This document shows, one piece after another, positions 23,141 to 33,063 of a stretch of DNA of 64,000 bases. Each line of letters begins with the position of its first letter. Position 1 is the stretch's first letter. Origin of the DNA: an uncultured Alistipes sp. Its GTDB lineage: Bacteria; Bacteroidota; Bacteroidia; Bacteroidales; Rikenellaceae. The stretch covers positions 1 through 64,000 of the forward strand of contig CALUNG010000010.1 of NCBI GenBank assembly GCA_944321955.1, read 5' to 3'. Both the position numbers and the translations under genes were made by a program. The notes under the pieces were generated by a model. It saw only the letters and a list, made by a program, of their open reading frames with translations. It did not search any database and was not told the DNA's origin.

Positions 23141-23755
23141 ATGGGAAACAAACTTCAGGAACTGACAGAGAAACTCTACGGCGAAGGCCTCGAAAAGGGC
23201 CGTGCCGAGGGCGAACGCATGGTTGCCGAGGCCAAGGCCGAGGCTGCCCGTATTCTGGACGAAGCCAAGGCCGAAGCCGCCTCGATCGTGAAGCAGGCGC
23301 AGACCAAGGCCGAGGATATCGAAAAGAATACCATGACCGAGATCACGCTTGCCGGAAAGCAGGCCGTTGCCAGGATCAAGTCCGAGATTTCGGAGATGAT
23401 AATCGCCAAGGCCGTAGCGCCTGCCGTCAAGGATGCCACTCTCGACGCTGCGTTCGTCAAGGAGATGCTGCTCGACGTGGCCCGCAACTGGAACGGCAAG
23501 GATTCGTCGAAGGTCGAACTCGAGGCTCTGTTGCCCGAGTCGCGCCGCAAGGAGTTTTCGGCTGCATTCGAAAAGAGCGCCAAGGAGCTTCTGAGTGCCG
23601 GTATCGAGGTCGGCTACTCCAAGGATGTCAAAAGCGGCTTCAAGGTTGGCGCCAAGAACGGTGGATACTATATCTCGTTCTCGGACGAGAGTTTCGATGC
23701 CCTTCTGAAGGAGTATCTGCGTGACAAGGTTTCCGAAATGCTTTATAAGGCATAA
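23141..23755 (+). CDS. ntpE: V-type ATPase subunit E
   Basis: A 204-residue peripheral-stalk subunit, taking the ATG at 23141 since the frame upstream lies in the promoter. The first ~100 residues form a long Ala/Glu/Lys-rich helix (GERMVAEAKAEAARILDEA) that would pair with the H/G stalk partner. The C-terminal part is the globular domain that touches the catalytic head. It is the first gene of a seven-gene operon, three bases before the next gene. No separate H/G-type stalk gene is in the operon. Confidence 0.85.
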   Translation: MGNKLQELTEKLYGEGLEKGRAEGERMVAEAKAEAARILDEAKAEAASIVKQAQTKAEDIEKNTMTEITLAGKQAVARIKSEISEMIIAKAVAPAVKDATLDAAFVKEMLLDVARNWNGKDSSKVELEALLPESRRKEFSAAFEKSAKELLSAGIEVGYSKDVKSGFKVGAKNGGYYISFSDESFDALLKEYLRDKVSEMLYKA

Positions 23756-23758
23756 CCC

Positions 23759-24592
23759 ATGTTCGGCAGCAACTATTACACTCTGGTAGCCGGACTGAAG
23801 GAGTATGCGCTCGACAGCGACGCCAAGGGCTTCGATGCGAAGGAGATCGTGTCGGAGATCCTCGAGAACGTCTCGTCGCGGGACGCTGCCGCCGTGCGCC
23901 TGCTCTACACTTGGTACGACTGCGAGAATCTGGTGAACTTCCGCAACGGCCGTTCGGCTCACAACGCGTTGGGCAACCTCACGCGTGAGCAGATCGAGGC
24001 CGAGTCGGCGCGCCCGTCGCTATTGCCGAAACGCCTGGCTGCGGTAGTGCGCGCCTACGACAATCCCGAGGGCGAAGATGCCGAGACGGTCGACGTGAAC
24101 CGCCGTTTCGAGCGTACGCTCTTCGCGGCCTACTATGACGAGTGTGCCCGTTCGTCGAGCCGTTTCCTGAGCGAGTGGTCCGAATTCGACCGCACGCTGC
24201 GCAACATCATGGCCGCAGCGGTGGCACGCCAGCAGTCGCGTTCCATCGACGAGGTTACGGTCGGGGGCGGCGATGCCGTCGAACAGCTGCAGCGCAGTTC
24301 GGCCGCCGATTTCGGATTGAGGGGAGAGTATTCGTTCGCCGATGCCGTCATCACGGCCGTGAACGACGAACAGAACATACTGGACAAGGAGCGCAAGATA
24401 GACATCATACGCTGGAACGAGGCCGATTCCCTGTCGGTCTTCGACTATTTCGACATAGACGCCATACTGGCCTATCTGGTCAAGATCAACATGGTGGCTC
24501 GCTGGAGCACGCTCGACGAGCGTCAGGGCCGCGAGATGTTCGAGCGCCTGCTTGCGGACCTCGACGGCAAGGATTTGATAAATAAACAATAA
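23759..24592 (+). CDS. DUF2764 protein, probable C/d-like subunit of the V-type ATPase
   Basis: A 277-residue, mostly helical soluble protein starting MFGSNYYTLVAGLKEY. It contains RLLYTWYDCENLVNFRNGR and a C-terminal helical block (LSVFDYFDIDAILAYLVKI). This is the DUF2764 family, found inside bacterial V-type ATPase operons of this phylum. It takes the place where subunit C (the socket between rotor stalk and membrane ring) is encoded in other operons, and the operon has no recognisable C gene. A C/d-like role follows from position and helical content, not from direct similarity that I can see. Confidence 0.75.
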   Translation: MFGSNYYTLVAGLKEYALDSDAKGFDAKEIVSEILENVSSRDAAAVRLLYTWYDCENLVNFRNGRSAHNALGNLTREQIEAESARPSLLPKRLAAVVRAYDNPEGEDAETVDVNRRFERTLFAAYYDECARSSSRFLSEWSEFDRTLRNIMAAAVARQQSRSIDEVTVGGGDAVEQLQRSSAADFGLRGEYSFADAVITAVNDEQNILDKERKIDIIRWNEADSLSVFDYFDIDAILAYLVKINMVARWSTLDERQGREMFERLLADLDGKDLINKQ

Positions 24593-24598
24593 CCATAT

Positions 24599-26353
24599 AT
24601 GAAAACTACAGGACGTGTAAAGGGTGTCATTTCGAACATCGTGATCGTCGATGCCGACGGTGCGGTGGGACAGAACGAGATATGCTTCGTTCATACGGGC
24701 GACACCAAAATGATGGCCGAGGTCATCAAGGTGATAGGCGATGACGCCTACGTACAGGTGTACGACAGTACGCGCGGACTGAAGATCGGCGACAAGGTCG
24801 AGTTCGAGGGACACATGCTCGAGGCGACGCTGGCACCGGGACTTCTGTCGCGCAATTACGACGGATTGCAGAACGACCTCGAAAAAATGGACGGTCTGTT
24901 CATCAACCGCGGTTCGATAACCGATCCCATCGACTTCGAGCGCAAGTGGGCCTTCGAGCCTCTGGCCAAGGTCGGCGACAAGGTTACGGCCGCATCGTGG
25001 CTCGGTCAGGTGCAGGAGATGTGGATCTCGCACAAGATCATGGTGCCGTTCGTCATGACGGGCAACTATACCGTCAAGAGCGTGGCTGCCGCAGGCGAAT
25101 ACAAGGTTACGGATACGATCGCCGTGGTGACCGACTCCGACGGCAACGACTACAACATAACGATGGTGCAGAAGTGGCCGGTAAAGCAGGCCATACGCTG
25201 CTATACCGAGAAGCCGCGCCCCTATCGCGTCATGGAGACGGGCGTGCGTGCAATCGATACGTTCAACCCTCTGGCCGAAGGCGGTACCGGATTTATCCCG
25301 GGTCCTTTCGGCGCCGGCAAGACGGTGCTCCAGCATGCCATATCGAAACAGGCCGAGGCCGATGTCATCATAATGGTGGCCTGCGGTGAGCGAGCCAACG
25401 AGGTTGTGGAGATCTTCGCCGAGTTCCCCGAACTGGTCGACCCCCGCACGGGACACACCCTCATGGAGCGTACGATCATTATCTGCAACACCTCGAACAT
25501 GCCTGTTGCCGCGCGTGAGGCGTCGGTATATACGGGTATGACCATCGGCGAGTACTACCGCTCGATGGGCCTGAAGGTGCTGGTTATGGCCGACTCGACG
25601 TCGCGCTGGGCACAGGCACTGCGTGAGATGTCGAACCGTTTGGAGGAGCTTCCGGGTCAGGACGCCTTCCCGATGGACCTTTCGGCCATCATATCGAACT
25701 TCTATTCGCGTGCCGGTCTGGTGAAACTCCAGAACGGTCAGACCGGATCGGTAACCTTCCTCGGAACGGTGTCGCCTGCGGGCGGTAACCTCAAGGAGCC
25801 GGTGACCGAGTCGACCAAGAAGGCTGCACGCTGCTTCTACGCCCTGTCGCAGGGCCGTGCCGACTCGAAACGTTACCCGGCAATCGACCCGATCGACTCC
25901 TATTCGAAGTATCTCGAGTATCCCGAAATCCGCGAATACCTCGACGGCCATATCGACAAGGGTTGGGTAGACCGCGTATACGAGGGCAAGACCATCGTGC
26001 AGCGAGGCAAGGAGGCCAACGACCAGATCAACATTCTGGGCGATGACGGTGTTCCGGTAGAGTACCACGAGCGTTTCTGGAAGAGCGAGCTTGTCGACTT
26101 CGTGATCCTGCAGCAGGATGCCTTCGACGAGATCGACGCCAACTGCCCGATCGAGCGTCAGAAGATGATGTACGAGATGGTACTCGACGTATGCCACAGG
26201 AATTTCGGATTTAACGACTTCGAGGAGTGTTCGCAGTTCTTCAAGTCGCTTATCAACCTCTTCCGTCAGATGAACTATTCGGAGTGGAAGTCCGACAAGT
26301 TCTACGATTACAAGAGCCAGATCGAGAAACTGGTGAACGATAAAGCTAAATAG
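24599..26353 (+). CDS. ntpA: V-type ATPase catalytic subunit A
   Basis: A 584-residue catalytic head subunit that binds and hydrolyses ATP. The P-loop [11 protein letters not shown] (about 235-245) is of the V/A type. Next come [19 protein letters not shown] with the catalytic Glu region, and the [17 protein letters not shown] block. The large non-homologous insertion that marks A subunits lies between about 110 and 200. Length and motifs are normal, so it should be functional. It is nine bases before subunit B. Confidence 0.97.
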   Translation: MKTTGRVKGVISNIVIVDADGAVGQNEICFVHTGDTKMMAEVIKVIGDDAYVQVYDSTRGLKIGDKVEFEGHMLEATLAPGLLSRNYDGLQNDLEKMDGLFINRGSITDPIDFERKWAFEPLAKVGDKVTAASWLGQVQEMWISHKIMVPFVMTGNYTVKSVAAAGEYKVTDTIAVVTDSDGNDYNITMVQKWPVKQAIRCYTEKPRPYRVMETGVRAIDTFNPLAEGGTGFIPGPFGAGKTVLQHAISKQAEADVIIMVACGERANEVVEIFAEFPELVDPRTGHTLMERTIIICNTSNMPVAAREASVYTGMTIGEYYRSMGLKVLVMADSTSRWAQALREMSNRLEELPGQDAFPMDLSAIISNFYSRAGLVKLQNGQTGSVTFLGTVSPAGGNLKEPVTESTKKAARCFYALSQGRADSKRYPAIDPIDSYSKYLEYPEIREYLDGHIDKGWVDRVYEGKTIVQRGKEANDQINILGDDGVPVEYHERFWKSELVDFVILQQDAFDEIDANCPIERQKMMYEMVLDVCHRNFGFNDFEECSQFFKSLINLFRQMNYSEWKSDKFYDYKSQIEKLVNDKAK

Positions 26354-26362
26354 ATCCGCGCT

Positions 26363-27682
26363 ATGACAACACGAGCATTTCAGAAAGTATATACCAAGAT
26401 AGACAACATTACCAAGGCCACGGTTACGCTTCGCGCCACGGGCGTTGGCAATGACGAGCTGGCTACCGTAGGCGGCAAGCTGGCTCAGGTCGTAAAGATT
26501 ATGGGCGACAACGTGACGCTTCAGGTGTTCGCCGGAACCGAAGGCCTCAAGACCGACTCGGAAGTGGTATTCCATGGCGAGCCGCCGAAGCTGAAGGTTT
26601 CGGACAACCTGGCCGGACGTTTCTTCAACGCCTATGGCGAACCGCTCGAGGGCGGCGAGCAGATCGAGGGCGAGGCGCGCGAGATCGGAGGCCCGACGGT
26701 CAACCCGTTCAAGCGCAAGCAGCCGTCGGAGCTTATTGCTACCGGTATCGCCGGTATCGACCTTAACAATACCATCGTGTCGGGTCAGAAGATCCCGTTC
26801 TTCGCCGATCCGGACCAGCCCTACAACGCCGTGATGGCCAACGTGGCGCTGCGCGCCAAGGCCGACAAGATCATCCTCGGCGGCATGGGACTTACCAACG
26901 ACGACTTCCTCTACTTCAAGCAGGTGTTCGAGAATGCCGGTGCGCTGGACCGCATCGTGTCGTTCGTGAACACTACGGAGAACCCTCCCGTCGAGCGTCT
27001 GCTCGTTCCGGACATGGCCCTTACGGCGGCCGAATATTTCGCCGTGGACAAGGGCGAGAAGGTTCTGGTGCTGCTGACCGACATGACGCTCTATGCCGAT
27101 GCGCTGGCCATCGTGTCGAACCGTATGGACCAGATCCCGTCGAAGGACTCGATGCCTGGTTCGCTCTATTCGGACCTCGCGAAGATCTACGAGAAGGCCG
27201 TGCAGCTTCCTAACGGAGGTTCGATCACCATTATCGCCGTGACGACCCTTTCGGGCGGCGACATCACGCACGCCGTACCCGACAATACGGGTTACATCAC
27301 CGAGGGACAGCTCTTCCTGCGCAACGATACCGATACGGGTAAGGTCATCGTCGACCCGTTCCGTTCGCTGTCGCGTCTGAAGCAGCTGGTTATCGGCAAG
27401 AAGACCCGCGAAGACCACCCGCAGGTGATGAATGCCTGCGTGCGTCTGTATGCCGATGCGGCCAACGCCAAGACCAAACTCGAGAACGGTTTCGACCTGT
27501 CGGACTACGACGAACGTGCCTTGAAGTTCGCCCACGACTATTCGGAGAAGCTGCTGTCGATCGACGTGAACATCGATATCAATCAGATGCTCGACACGGC
27601 GTGGACGCTCTTTGCAAAATACTTTACCAAGGAAGAGGTTGCCATCAAGGCCGACCTGATAGCCAAGTACTGGAAAGCATAA
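26363..27682 (+). CDS. ntpB: V-type ATPase regulatory subunit B
   Basis: A 439-residue partner of subunit A in the hexameric head. There is no canonical P-loop, as expected for B. The matching region reads GIDLNNTIVSGQKIPFFADPD, followed by VLVLLTDMTLYADALAIVSN and the SMPGSLYSDLAKIYEKAV segment, which is diagnostic for B. It lies between A and D, seven bases before D. Confidence 0.97.
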   Translation: MTTRAFQKVYTKIDNITKATVTLRATGVGNDELATVGGKLAQVVKIMGDNVTLQVFAGTEGLKTDSEVVFHGEPPKLKVSDNLAGRFFNAYGEPLEGGEQIEGEAREIGGPTVNPFKRKQPSELIATGIAGIDLNNTIVSGQKIPFFADPDQPYNAVMANVALRAKADKIILGGMGLTNDDFLYFKQVFENAGALDRIVSFVNTTENPPVERLLVPDMALTAAEYFAVDKGEKVLVLLTDMTLYADALAIVSNRMDQIPSKDSMPGSLYSDLAKIYEKAVQLPNGGSITIIAVTTLSGGDITHAVPDNTGYITEGQLFLRNDTDTGKVIVDPFRSLSRLKQLVIGKKTREDHPQVMNACVRLYADAANAKTKLENGFDLSDYDERALKFAHDYSEKLLSIDVNIDINQMLDTAWTLFAKYFTKEEVAIKADLIAKYWKA

Positions 27683-27688
27683 GGAACA

Positions 27689-28297
27689 ATGGCAATCAAA
27701 TTTCAATATAACAAGACTTCGCTCGGCGAACTCGGCAAACAGCTGAAGATGCGCCAGAACGCTCTGCCTACCATCAAGAGCAAGGAGAGCGCCCTGCGTT
27801 CCGAGGTCAAAAAGGCGAAGAACTCCGCACAGCACTACCGTGAGCTGTTCGAGCGTGCGACGCACGAATACGACTACATGGTATCGTTGTGGGGGGAGTT
27901 TGATTGTACGTTGCTTCGCGTTGCCGATGTCGATCTGGCGACGCAGAAGATTGCCGGCGTGAAGATACCGGTGCTCGGCGGCGTACGTTTCGAGGAGCGT
28001 CCATACGATGTCTTCTCGTCGCCGTTGTGGTATTCGGACGGTATCGCCATACTGAAGAAGTTGGCAGAGCTGGGCATCGAATACGAGGTCTATAACCGAC
28101 GTATGGAGCTGCTCGACTTCGCACGCCGCAAAACCACTCAGAAGGTGAACTTGTACGAGAAGGTGCAGATACCCGGGTATGAGGACGCCATACGCAAGAT
28201 CAAACGATTCATGGAGGATGAGGAGAACCTCTCCAAGTCTGCCCAGAAGATAGTGAAAACTCGTCAGCAACAGGCCGCGGAGGGGTCGATGTCATGA
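27689..28297 (+). CDS. ntpD: V-type ATPase subunit D
   Basis: A 202-residue central-shaft subunit, built from two long helices at the ends (FQYNKTSLGELGKQLKMRQN at the start, YEDAIRKIKRFMEDEENLSK at the end) that form the rotating coiled coil. The Q-N-A-L-P-x-x-K-S-K-E-x-A-L pattern is family-typical. The stop overlaps the start of subunit I by four bases. No small F subunit, the usual partner of D, is encoded in the operon. Confidence 0.93.
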   Translation: MAIKFQYNKTSLGELGKQLKMRQNALPTIKSKESALRSEVKKAKNSAQHYRELFERATHEYDYMVSLWGEFDCTLLRVADVDLATQKIAGVKIPVLGGVRFEERPYDVFSSPLWYSDGIAILKKLAELGIEYEVYNRRMELLDFARRKTTQKVNLYEKVQIPGYEDAIRKIKRFMEDEENLSKSAQKIVKTRQQQAAEGSMS

Positions 28298-30129
28298 TAG
28301 CGAAAATGTCGAAATACGATTTTGTCCTCTATGCGGGACAGAGCGCCGATTTCATCGAACGGCTGCGTGAACTGGGCCTTGTCGACATCACTACGGCCGG
28401 ATGGGAACCCGCCGAGGAGGACCGTCAGCTGCTTTCGGACATCGAGGCTCACGTGAAGACCGTGGAATTTCTGCGTGCGTTCCGTGCGGACGAACGTTAT
28501 GTTGCAGGCCAGCCGCTGGCCGCAGGTACTGATGTCTTCGGCGAATATACGGCCACGCAGCAGCGGATTACGGAGCTGAAGGCCGAGATAGGCCGTCTGT
28601 CGAAGATCGTGACCGAGTGGACGCCGTGGGGCGACTTCTCGACCGAGACCGTCGGCAAACTGGCGTCACAGGGTGTCGTACTGCGATTCTTTACTACGCA
28701 GAAGAGCACCTTCGAACGTTACGAGGCCGAGTGGAACGAACGTTACAACATATCGGTAATAGAGCAGACTGCAGGTACGGTCTATTTCGTGGTTGTTGGG
28801 GCTCCGGGCGACGAGGTGGAACTCGATGCCATGGAGGTCAAGCTCCCTCAGATGGATGCTGCGGAGGCGTCGAAACGTATCGGCCAGCTCGAAGAAGAGA
28901 TATCGGGGCTCGATGCGACGCTGTCGCGCTGCGCCGACTCGGTAGAGGTGATCGAGACCGAAACGGCCGCATTGAAGGAGCGCCTGCAGGGCGTGAAGGT
29001 TCAGGCCACGGCCAAACCCGAAGCCGACGGTACGCTGCTCGTGATGGAGGGCTGGGCCGAAAAGGAGACCTCGGACAAGGTAGACGCGCTGCTCGACGAG
29101 TATCCCAACGTGGTATATGTCAAGAGCGACCCGACGCCCGAGGACGATACGCCGGTCAAGCTTAAGAACGGCTGGTTCGCCCACATATTCGAGTTCGTAG
29201 GCAACATGTACGCACTGCCCAAGTACGGCACGATAGACCTCACGCCGTTCTTCGCACCGTTCTACATGCTCTTCTTCGGAATCTGCCTGAACGATGCCGG
29301 TTACGGTCTGATACTGCTGGCCCTGGGACTGGTCATGCTGCGCAAGAGCAAGACCCCGACCATGAAGCAGGCCTCGTGGTTCGCCACGATGTGCGCCGTC
29401 GCCACGATACTGTTCGGCGGCTTCTGCGGTTCGTTCTTCGGAATGAGCATGTCGGAGTGGTTCCCGTCGGTACACTTCTTCGACTTCCAGAACAAGTTCT
29501 TTACGATAGCCCTGGCCATAGGCTTGGTACAGATCATATTCGGAATGATACTCAAGGTCTCGCTTATCAGCGGTACCGTTGGTTTCAAATATGCGCTGTC
29601 GACGCTGGGCTGGGTGATCATCGTCGTGTCGGCATGTCTGGCAATGGGACTGCCGCTGCTCGACGAGAGTTGGGTAATACCGTTCTTCACCTCGTCGTCG
29701 CCGGCATTCTATGCCGCCCTCGGCGTCGGTGCGGTGTTGATGTTCTTCTTCAATTCGCCCGGCAAGAATATCTTCGTGAATGTCGGTTCGGGCCTTTGGG
29801 ATACCTACAACAATATCACCGGCATATTGAGCGACGTGCTGAGTTATATCCGTCTGTTCGCCATCGGACTGTCGGGCGGCGTGCTGGCACTGGTGTTCAA
29901 CTCGCTGGCATCGGGATTTGTCCCCGAAGGAGCCAACATATTCGTGCGGCTGCTGGTGATGATACCCATATTGCTCATAGGTCACGGTATCAATATGTTC
30001 ATGTCCACGATATCGTCGTTCGTGCACCCGATGCGACTTACGTTCGTGGAGTTCTACAAGAATGCGGGTTTCGAGATGTCGATGCGTACGTTCGAACCCC
30101 TGCGCAAACTGAATCAAACAAACAAATAA
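28294..30129 (+). CDS. ntpI: V-type ATPase membrane subunit I (a-type)
   Basis: A 611-residue stator subunit that carries the ion half-channels. About 320 soluble residues, including coiled-coil arms, come first. They are followed by roughly seven or eight membrane segments starting at FFAPFYMLFFGICLNDAGYG. The GLSGGVLALVFNSLA segment, preceded by YIRLFAIGL, contains the essential channel Arg. The start at 28294 overlaps subunit D; a second ATG at 28306 is possible. Confidence 0.94.
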   Translation: MIAKMSKYDFVLYAGQSADFIERLRELGLVDITTAGWEPAEEDRQLLSDIEAHVKTVEFLRAFRADERYVAGQPLAAGTDVFGEYTATQQRITELKAEIGRLSKIVTEWTPWGDFSTETVGKLASQGVVLRFFTTQKSTFERYEAEWNERYNISVIEQTAGTVYFVVVGAPGDEVELDAMEVKLPQMDAAEASKRIGQLEEEISGLDATLSRCADSVEVIETETAALKERLQGVKVQATAKPEADGTLLVMEGWAEKETSDKVDALLDEYPNVVYVKSDPTPEDDTPVKLKNGWFAHIFEFVGNMYALPKYGTIDLTPFFAPFYMLFFGICLNDAGYGLILLALGLVMLRKSKTPTMKQASWFATMCAVATILFGGFCGSFFGMSMSEWFPSVHFFDFQNKFFTIALAIGLVQIIFGMILKVSLISGTVGFKYALSTLGWVIIVVSACLAMGLPLLDESWVIPFFTSSSPAFYAALGVGAVLMFFFNSPGKNIFVNVGSGLWDTYNNITGILSDVLSYIRLFAIGLSGGVLALVFNSLASGFVPEGANIFVRLLVMIPILLIGHGINMFMSTISSFVHPMRLTFVEFYKNAGFEMSMRTFEPLRKLNQTNK

Positions 30130-30136
30130 ACAATAA

Positions 30137-30610
<474 letters not shown>

Positions 30611-30635
30611 TACCGACGAATCGTTACGGAATTCG

Positions 30636-30675
30636 GTTGCAGCGGGATATCTTCCCGCTGCAACTGTTTTTTATA
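30636..30675 (+). terminator. Terminator of the V-type ATPase operon
   Basis: A perfect 12-bp stem (30636-30647 with 30653-30664) around TATCT, followed by TGTTTTTTAT. Confidence 0.9.
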
Positions 30676-30712
30676 TATGTATGCGATGTTTTATTTTTCG
30701 GATGAAAAGTCC

Positions 30713-30720
30713 TATATTTG
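30713..30720 (+). promoter_or_regulatory. -7 element of the GH3 gene
   Basis: TATATTTG lies 30 bases before the ATG at 30751. The -33 region is T-rich but has no exact TTTG. Confidence 0.5.
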
Positions 30721-30750
30721 TACGGAAACTCTAAAATCTGCAATAAATCA

Positions 30751-33012
30751 ATGAAACTTTTATCCAAACTTCTGTTGTTGGCGTTGCTGGTTGCACTGCC
30801 GACATCTACTCTTGTGGCAGCCAACACCCCCAAGGACAAGACCGACAAGGAGATCATGCGCAAGGTCGACGCTCTGATGAAAAAGATGACCCTGCGCGAA
30901 AAGATTGGTCAGCTGATACAGTTGCGTCCCAGTGAAGGGGACATAACCGGTCCGGATGGAGAACAGCTCAAGGTCGAGGACTTTATCCGTGAAGGATGTT
31001 GCGGATCGCTGCTCAGCGTTGCTTCTCCCGATGAAATCATGCGTTTCCAGCGTTTGGCCGTCGACAGCTCGCGACTGGGTATCCCGCTGCTTTTCGGACA
31101 TGACGTAATTCACGGTTGCCGAATTATTTTCCCCGAAAACCTCGGAGTGTCGGCTTCGTGGGACGTGGAGGCCGCCGAGCGCCTTGCACGTGTTTCAGCC
31201 GAAGAGGCTGCCGCCTTCGGTATCGCATGGACATTCTCGCCCATGTGCGACGTCAGTGCCGATCCTCGTTGGGGTCGTGTCTCGGAGGGATCGGGCGAAG
31301 ATCCGTATCTTGGTGCTGCCATGGCCCGTGCCATGGTACGCGGCTATCAGGGCGATGACCTCTCGGATCCTAATACCATTCTGGCCTGCGTGAAGCACTT
31401 TGCAGCATACGGAGCTCCGCAGGGAGGCCGCGACTACAATACAGTCGACATGTCCGAACGCATGTTCCGTGACCGTTACCTGCCGCCGTACCGTGCTGCC
31501 ATAGATGAAGGCGCTGCAACGGTCATGACATCGTTCAACGATTTCAACGCCATTCCCGCTACAGGCAACAAGTGGCTGATGCGTACCGTGCTGCGTGATG
31601 AACTCGGGTTCGACGGCTTTGTCGTAACCGATTACAATGCCATGCACGAGATGGTCGCACATGGCGTTGCCGCCGACGGCAAAGAGGCTGCAGCCATGGC
31701 TTTCGACGCTCATGTTAACATGGATATGGTCGATTGCGACTACCTGATGTACGGTGAGGAACTCGTACGCGAGAGACGCGTGTCGGAGAAGACGATAGAC
31801 GAGCTTTGCCGTGCGGTACTGGTGGCAAAGTTCCGCCTCGGCCTTTTCGATGACCCGTACAGATATGGCGGCGATCGTTACGAGACGGCGATGTACAAAT
31901 CCGAAAACCTGAAGATCGCACGCGACGTGGCCCGCAAGTCGATGGTGTTGCTGCGTAATGAGAATGATCTGTTGCCTCTCGACGGCAATGAGCGTATGGC
32001 GCTGATAGGTCCGTTCGGCGATTCCGGTAGCGAGATGCTCGGTTCGTGGAGTGCATTCGGCGAAGGCGACCGCTCGATAACCTTCCTCGAAGGATTGCAG
32101 GAGCGCTTCGGCAGTGAAAATGTCGCGTATACAGAGGGATGCAAGCCTCTCGAACAGATCGAAGGCGGGATAGATGCTGCCGTGGCTGCCGCAAATGGAG
32201 CCGATGTGGTTCTGCTGGCTTTGGGCCTGCCCAACAAGTGCAGCGGCGAAGCGGCGAGCATGACATCCATAGAGTTGCCGCAGCCGCAGCTGGAGCTTCT
32301 CGATGCCGTGGCTGCTACCGGCAAGCCTGTGGCCATATTGTTGGTTACGGGTCGTCCGATGGATATTACGGATGAGGTCGGAAAGGTCGACGCCGTGCTT
32401 GTAACGTGGCACGCCGGAACGATGGCCGGAGCTGCGCTGGCCGATGTCGTGTCGGGTGATTTCAATCCGTCGGGACGTCTGACCATGACTTTCCCTTACG
32501 ATATTGGCCAGGTACCCATACACTATTCGATGAAGCGAACGGGACGTCCGATGCCGTCGCCCGATGCTCGCGCAAAGTATCTGTCACGTTACCTGTTTAC
32601 GCCCAATGAACCGCTCTACTGCTTCGGCTACGGGTTGAGCTACACGACGTTCGACTATTCGGATCTGAAGGTCCTGACGCCCGAAGTGAAGATAGGCGAG
32701 CCGGTACGTGTAAGCGTCAAGGTGACCAACAGCGGAAAACGCGACGGCGACGAGGTCGTACAGCTCTATCTGCATGACAAGGTGGCTTCGACGACACGTC
32801 CCGTACGTGAGTTGAAGGGGTTCCGCAAGGTTGCGCTCAAGGCCGGCGAGTCGAAGGTCGTGGAGTTCACCATACAGCCCGAGGATATGGCTTTCTGCCG
32901 TGCCGACATGGAGTTTGCGCAGGAGCCCGGTGACTTCGACGTATGGATCGGCCACGATTCCAATGCCCCTCTGCATGGCGGGTTTACCGTAAAACAGGAC
33001 ATCCGTAAGTAA
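30751..33012 (+). CDS. Secreted glycoside hydrolase family 3 beta-glycosidase (BglX-like)
   Basis: A 753-residue protein when started at MKLLSKLLLLALLVALP, a clear signal peptide; an upstream ATG overlaps the promoter. The GH3 N-terminal barrel (FGHDVIHGCRIIFPENLGVS, CVKHFAAYG) has the nucleophile at Asp294 in GFVVTDYNAMHEM. The C-terminal sandwich (KSMVLLRNENDLLPL) and a fibronectin III-like end (DGDEVVQLYLHDKVAS) complete the BglX layout. It should trim beta-linked oligosaccharides in the periplasm. No SusC/D or sugar-regulator genes are next to it, so the substrate cannot be guessed. It forms a single-gene unit. Confidence 0.93.
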   Translation: MKLLSKLLLLALLVALPTSTLVAANTPKDKTDKEIMRKVDALMKKMTLREKIGQLIQLRPSEGDITGPDGEQLKVEDFIREGCCGSLLSVASPDEIMRFQRLAVDSSRLGIPLLFGHDVIHGCRIIFPENLGVSASWDVEAAERLARVSAEEAAAFGIAWTFSPMCDVSADPRWGRVSEGSGEDPYLGAAMARAMVRGYQGDDLSDPNTILACVKHFAAYGAPQGGRDYNTVDMSERMFRDRYLPPYRAAIDEGAATVMTSFNDFNAIPATGNKWLMRTVLRDELGFDGFVVTDYNAMHEMVAHGVAADGKEAAAMAFDAHVNMDMVDCDYLMYGEELVRERRVSEKTIDELCRAVLVAKFRLGLFDDPYRYGGDRYETAMYKSENLKIARDVARKSMVLLRNENDLLPLDGNERMALIGPFGDSGSEMLGSWSAFGEGDRSITFLEGLQERFGSENVAYTEGCKPLEQIEGGIDAAVAAANGADVVLLALGLPNKCSGEAASMTSIELPQPQLELLDAVAATGKPVAILLVTGRPMDITDEVGKVDAVLVTWHAGTMAGAALADVVSGDFNPSGRLTMTFPYDIGQVPIHYSMKRTGRPMPSPDARAKYLSRYLFTPNEPLYCFGYGLSYTTFDYSDLKVLTPEVKIGEPVRVSVKVTNSGKRDGDEVVQLYLHDKVASTTRPVRELKGFRKVALKAGESKVVEFTIQPEDMAFCRADMEFAQEPGDFDVWIGHDSNAPLHGGFTVKQDIRK

Positions 33013-33015
33013 ATA

Positions 33016-33055
33016 AGCGGGCCGTATCGTCGAAAGATACGGCCCGCTTTGTTTT
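33016..33055. terminator. Bidirectional terminator between the GH3 gene and mqnC
   Basis: A 13-bp perfect stem (33016-33028 with 33036-33048) around GTCGAAA, with TTGTTTTG on the plus side. It lies between two converging genes. Confidence 0.85.
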
Positions 33056-33063
33056 GTGTTCCA

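Noticed and set aside
24020..28270. A 1416-codon open frame on the minus strand opposite the V-type ATPase genes
   Set aside because: It lies antisense to several certain genes, has the His/Arg/Val-rich composition of a mirror frame in GC-rich DNA, and resembles no family.
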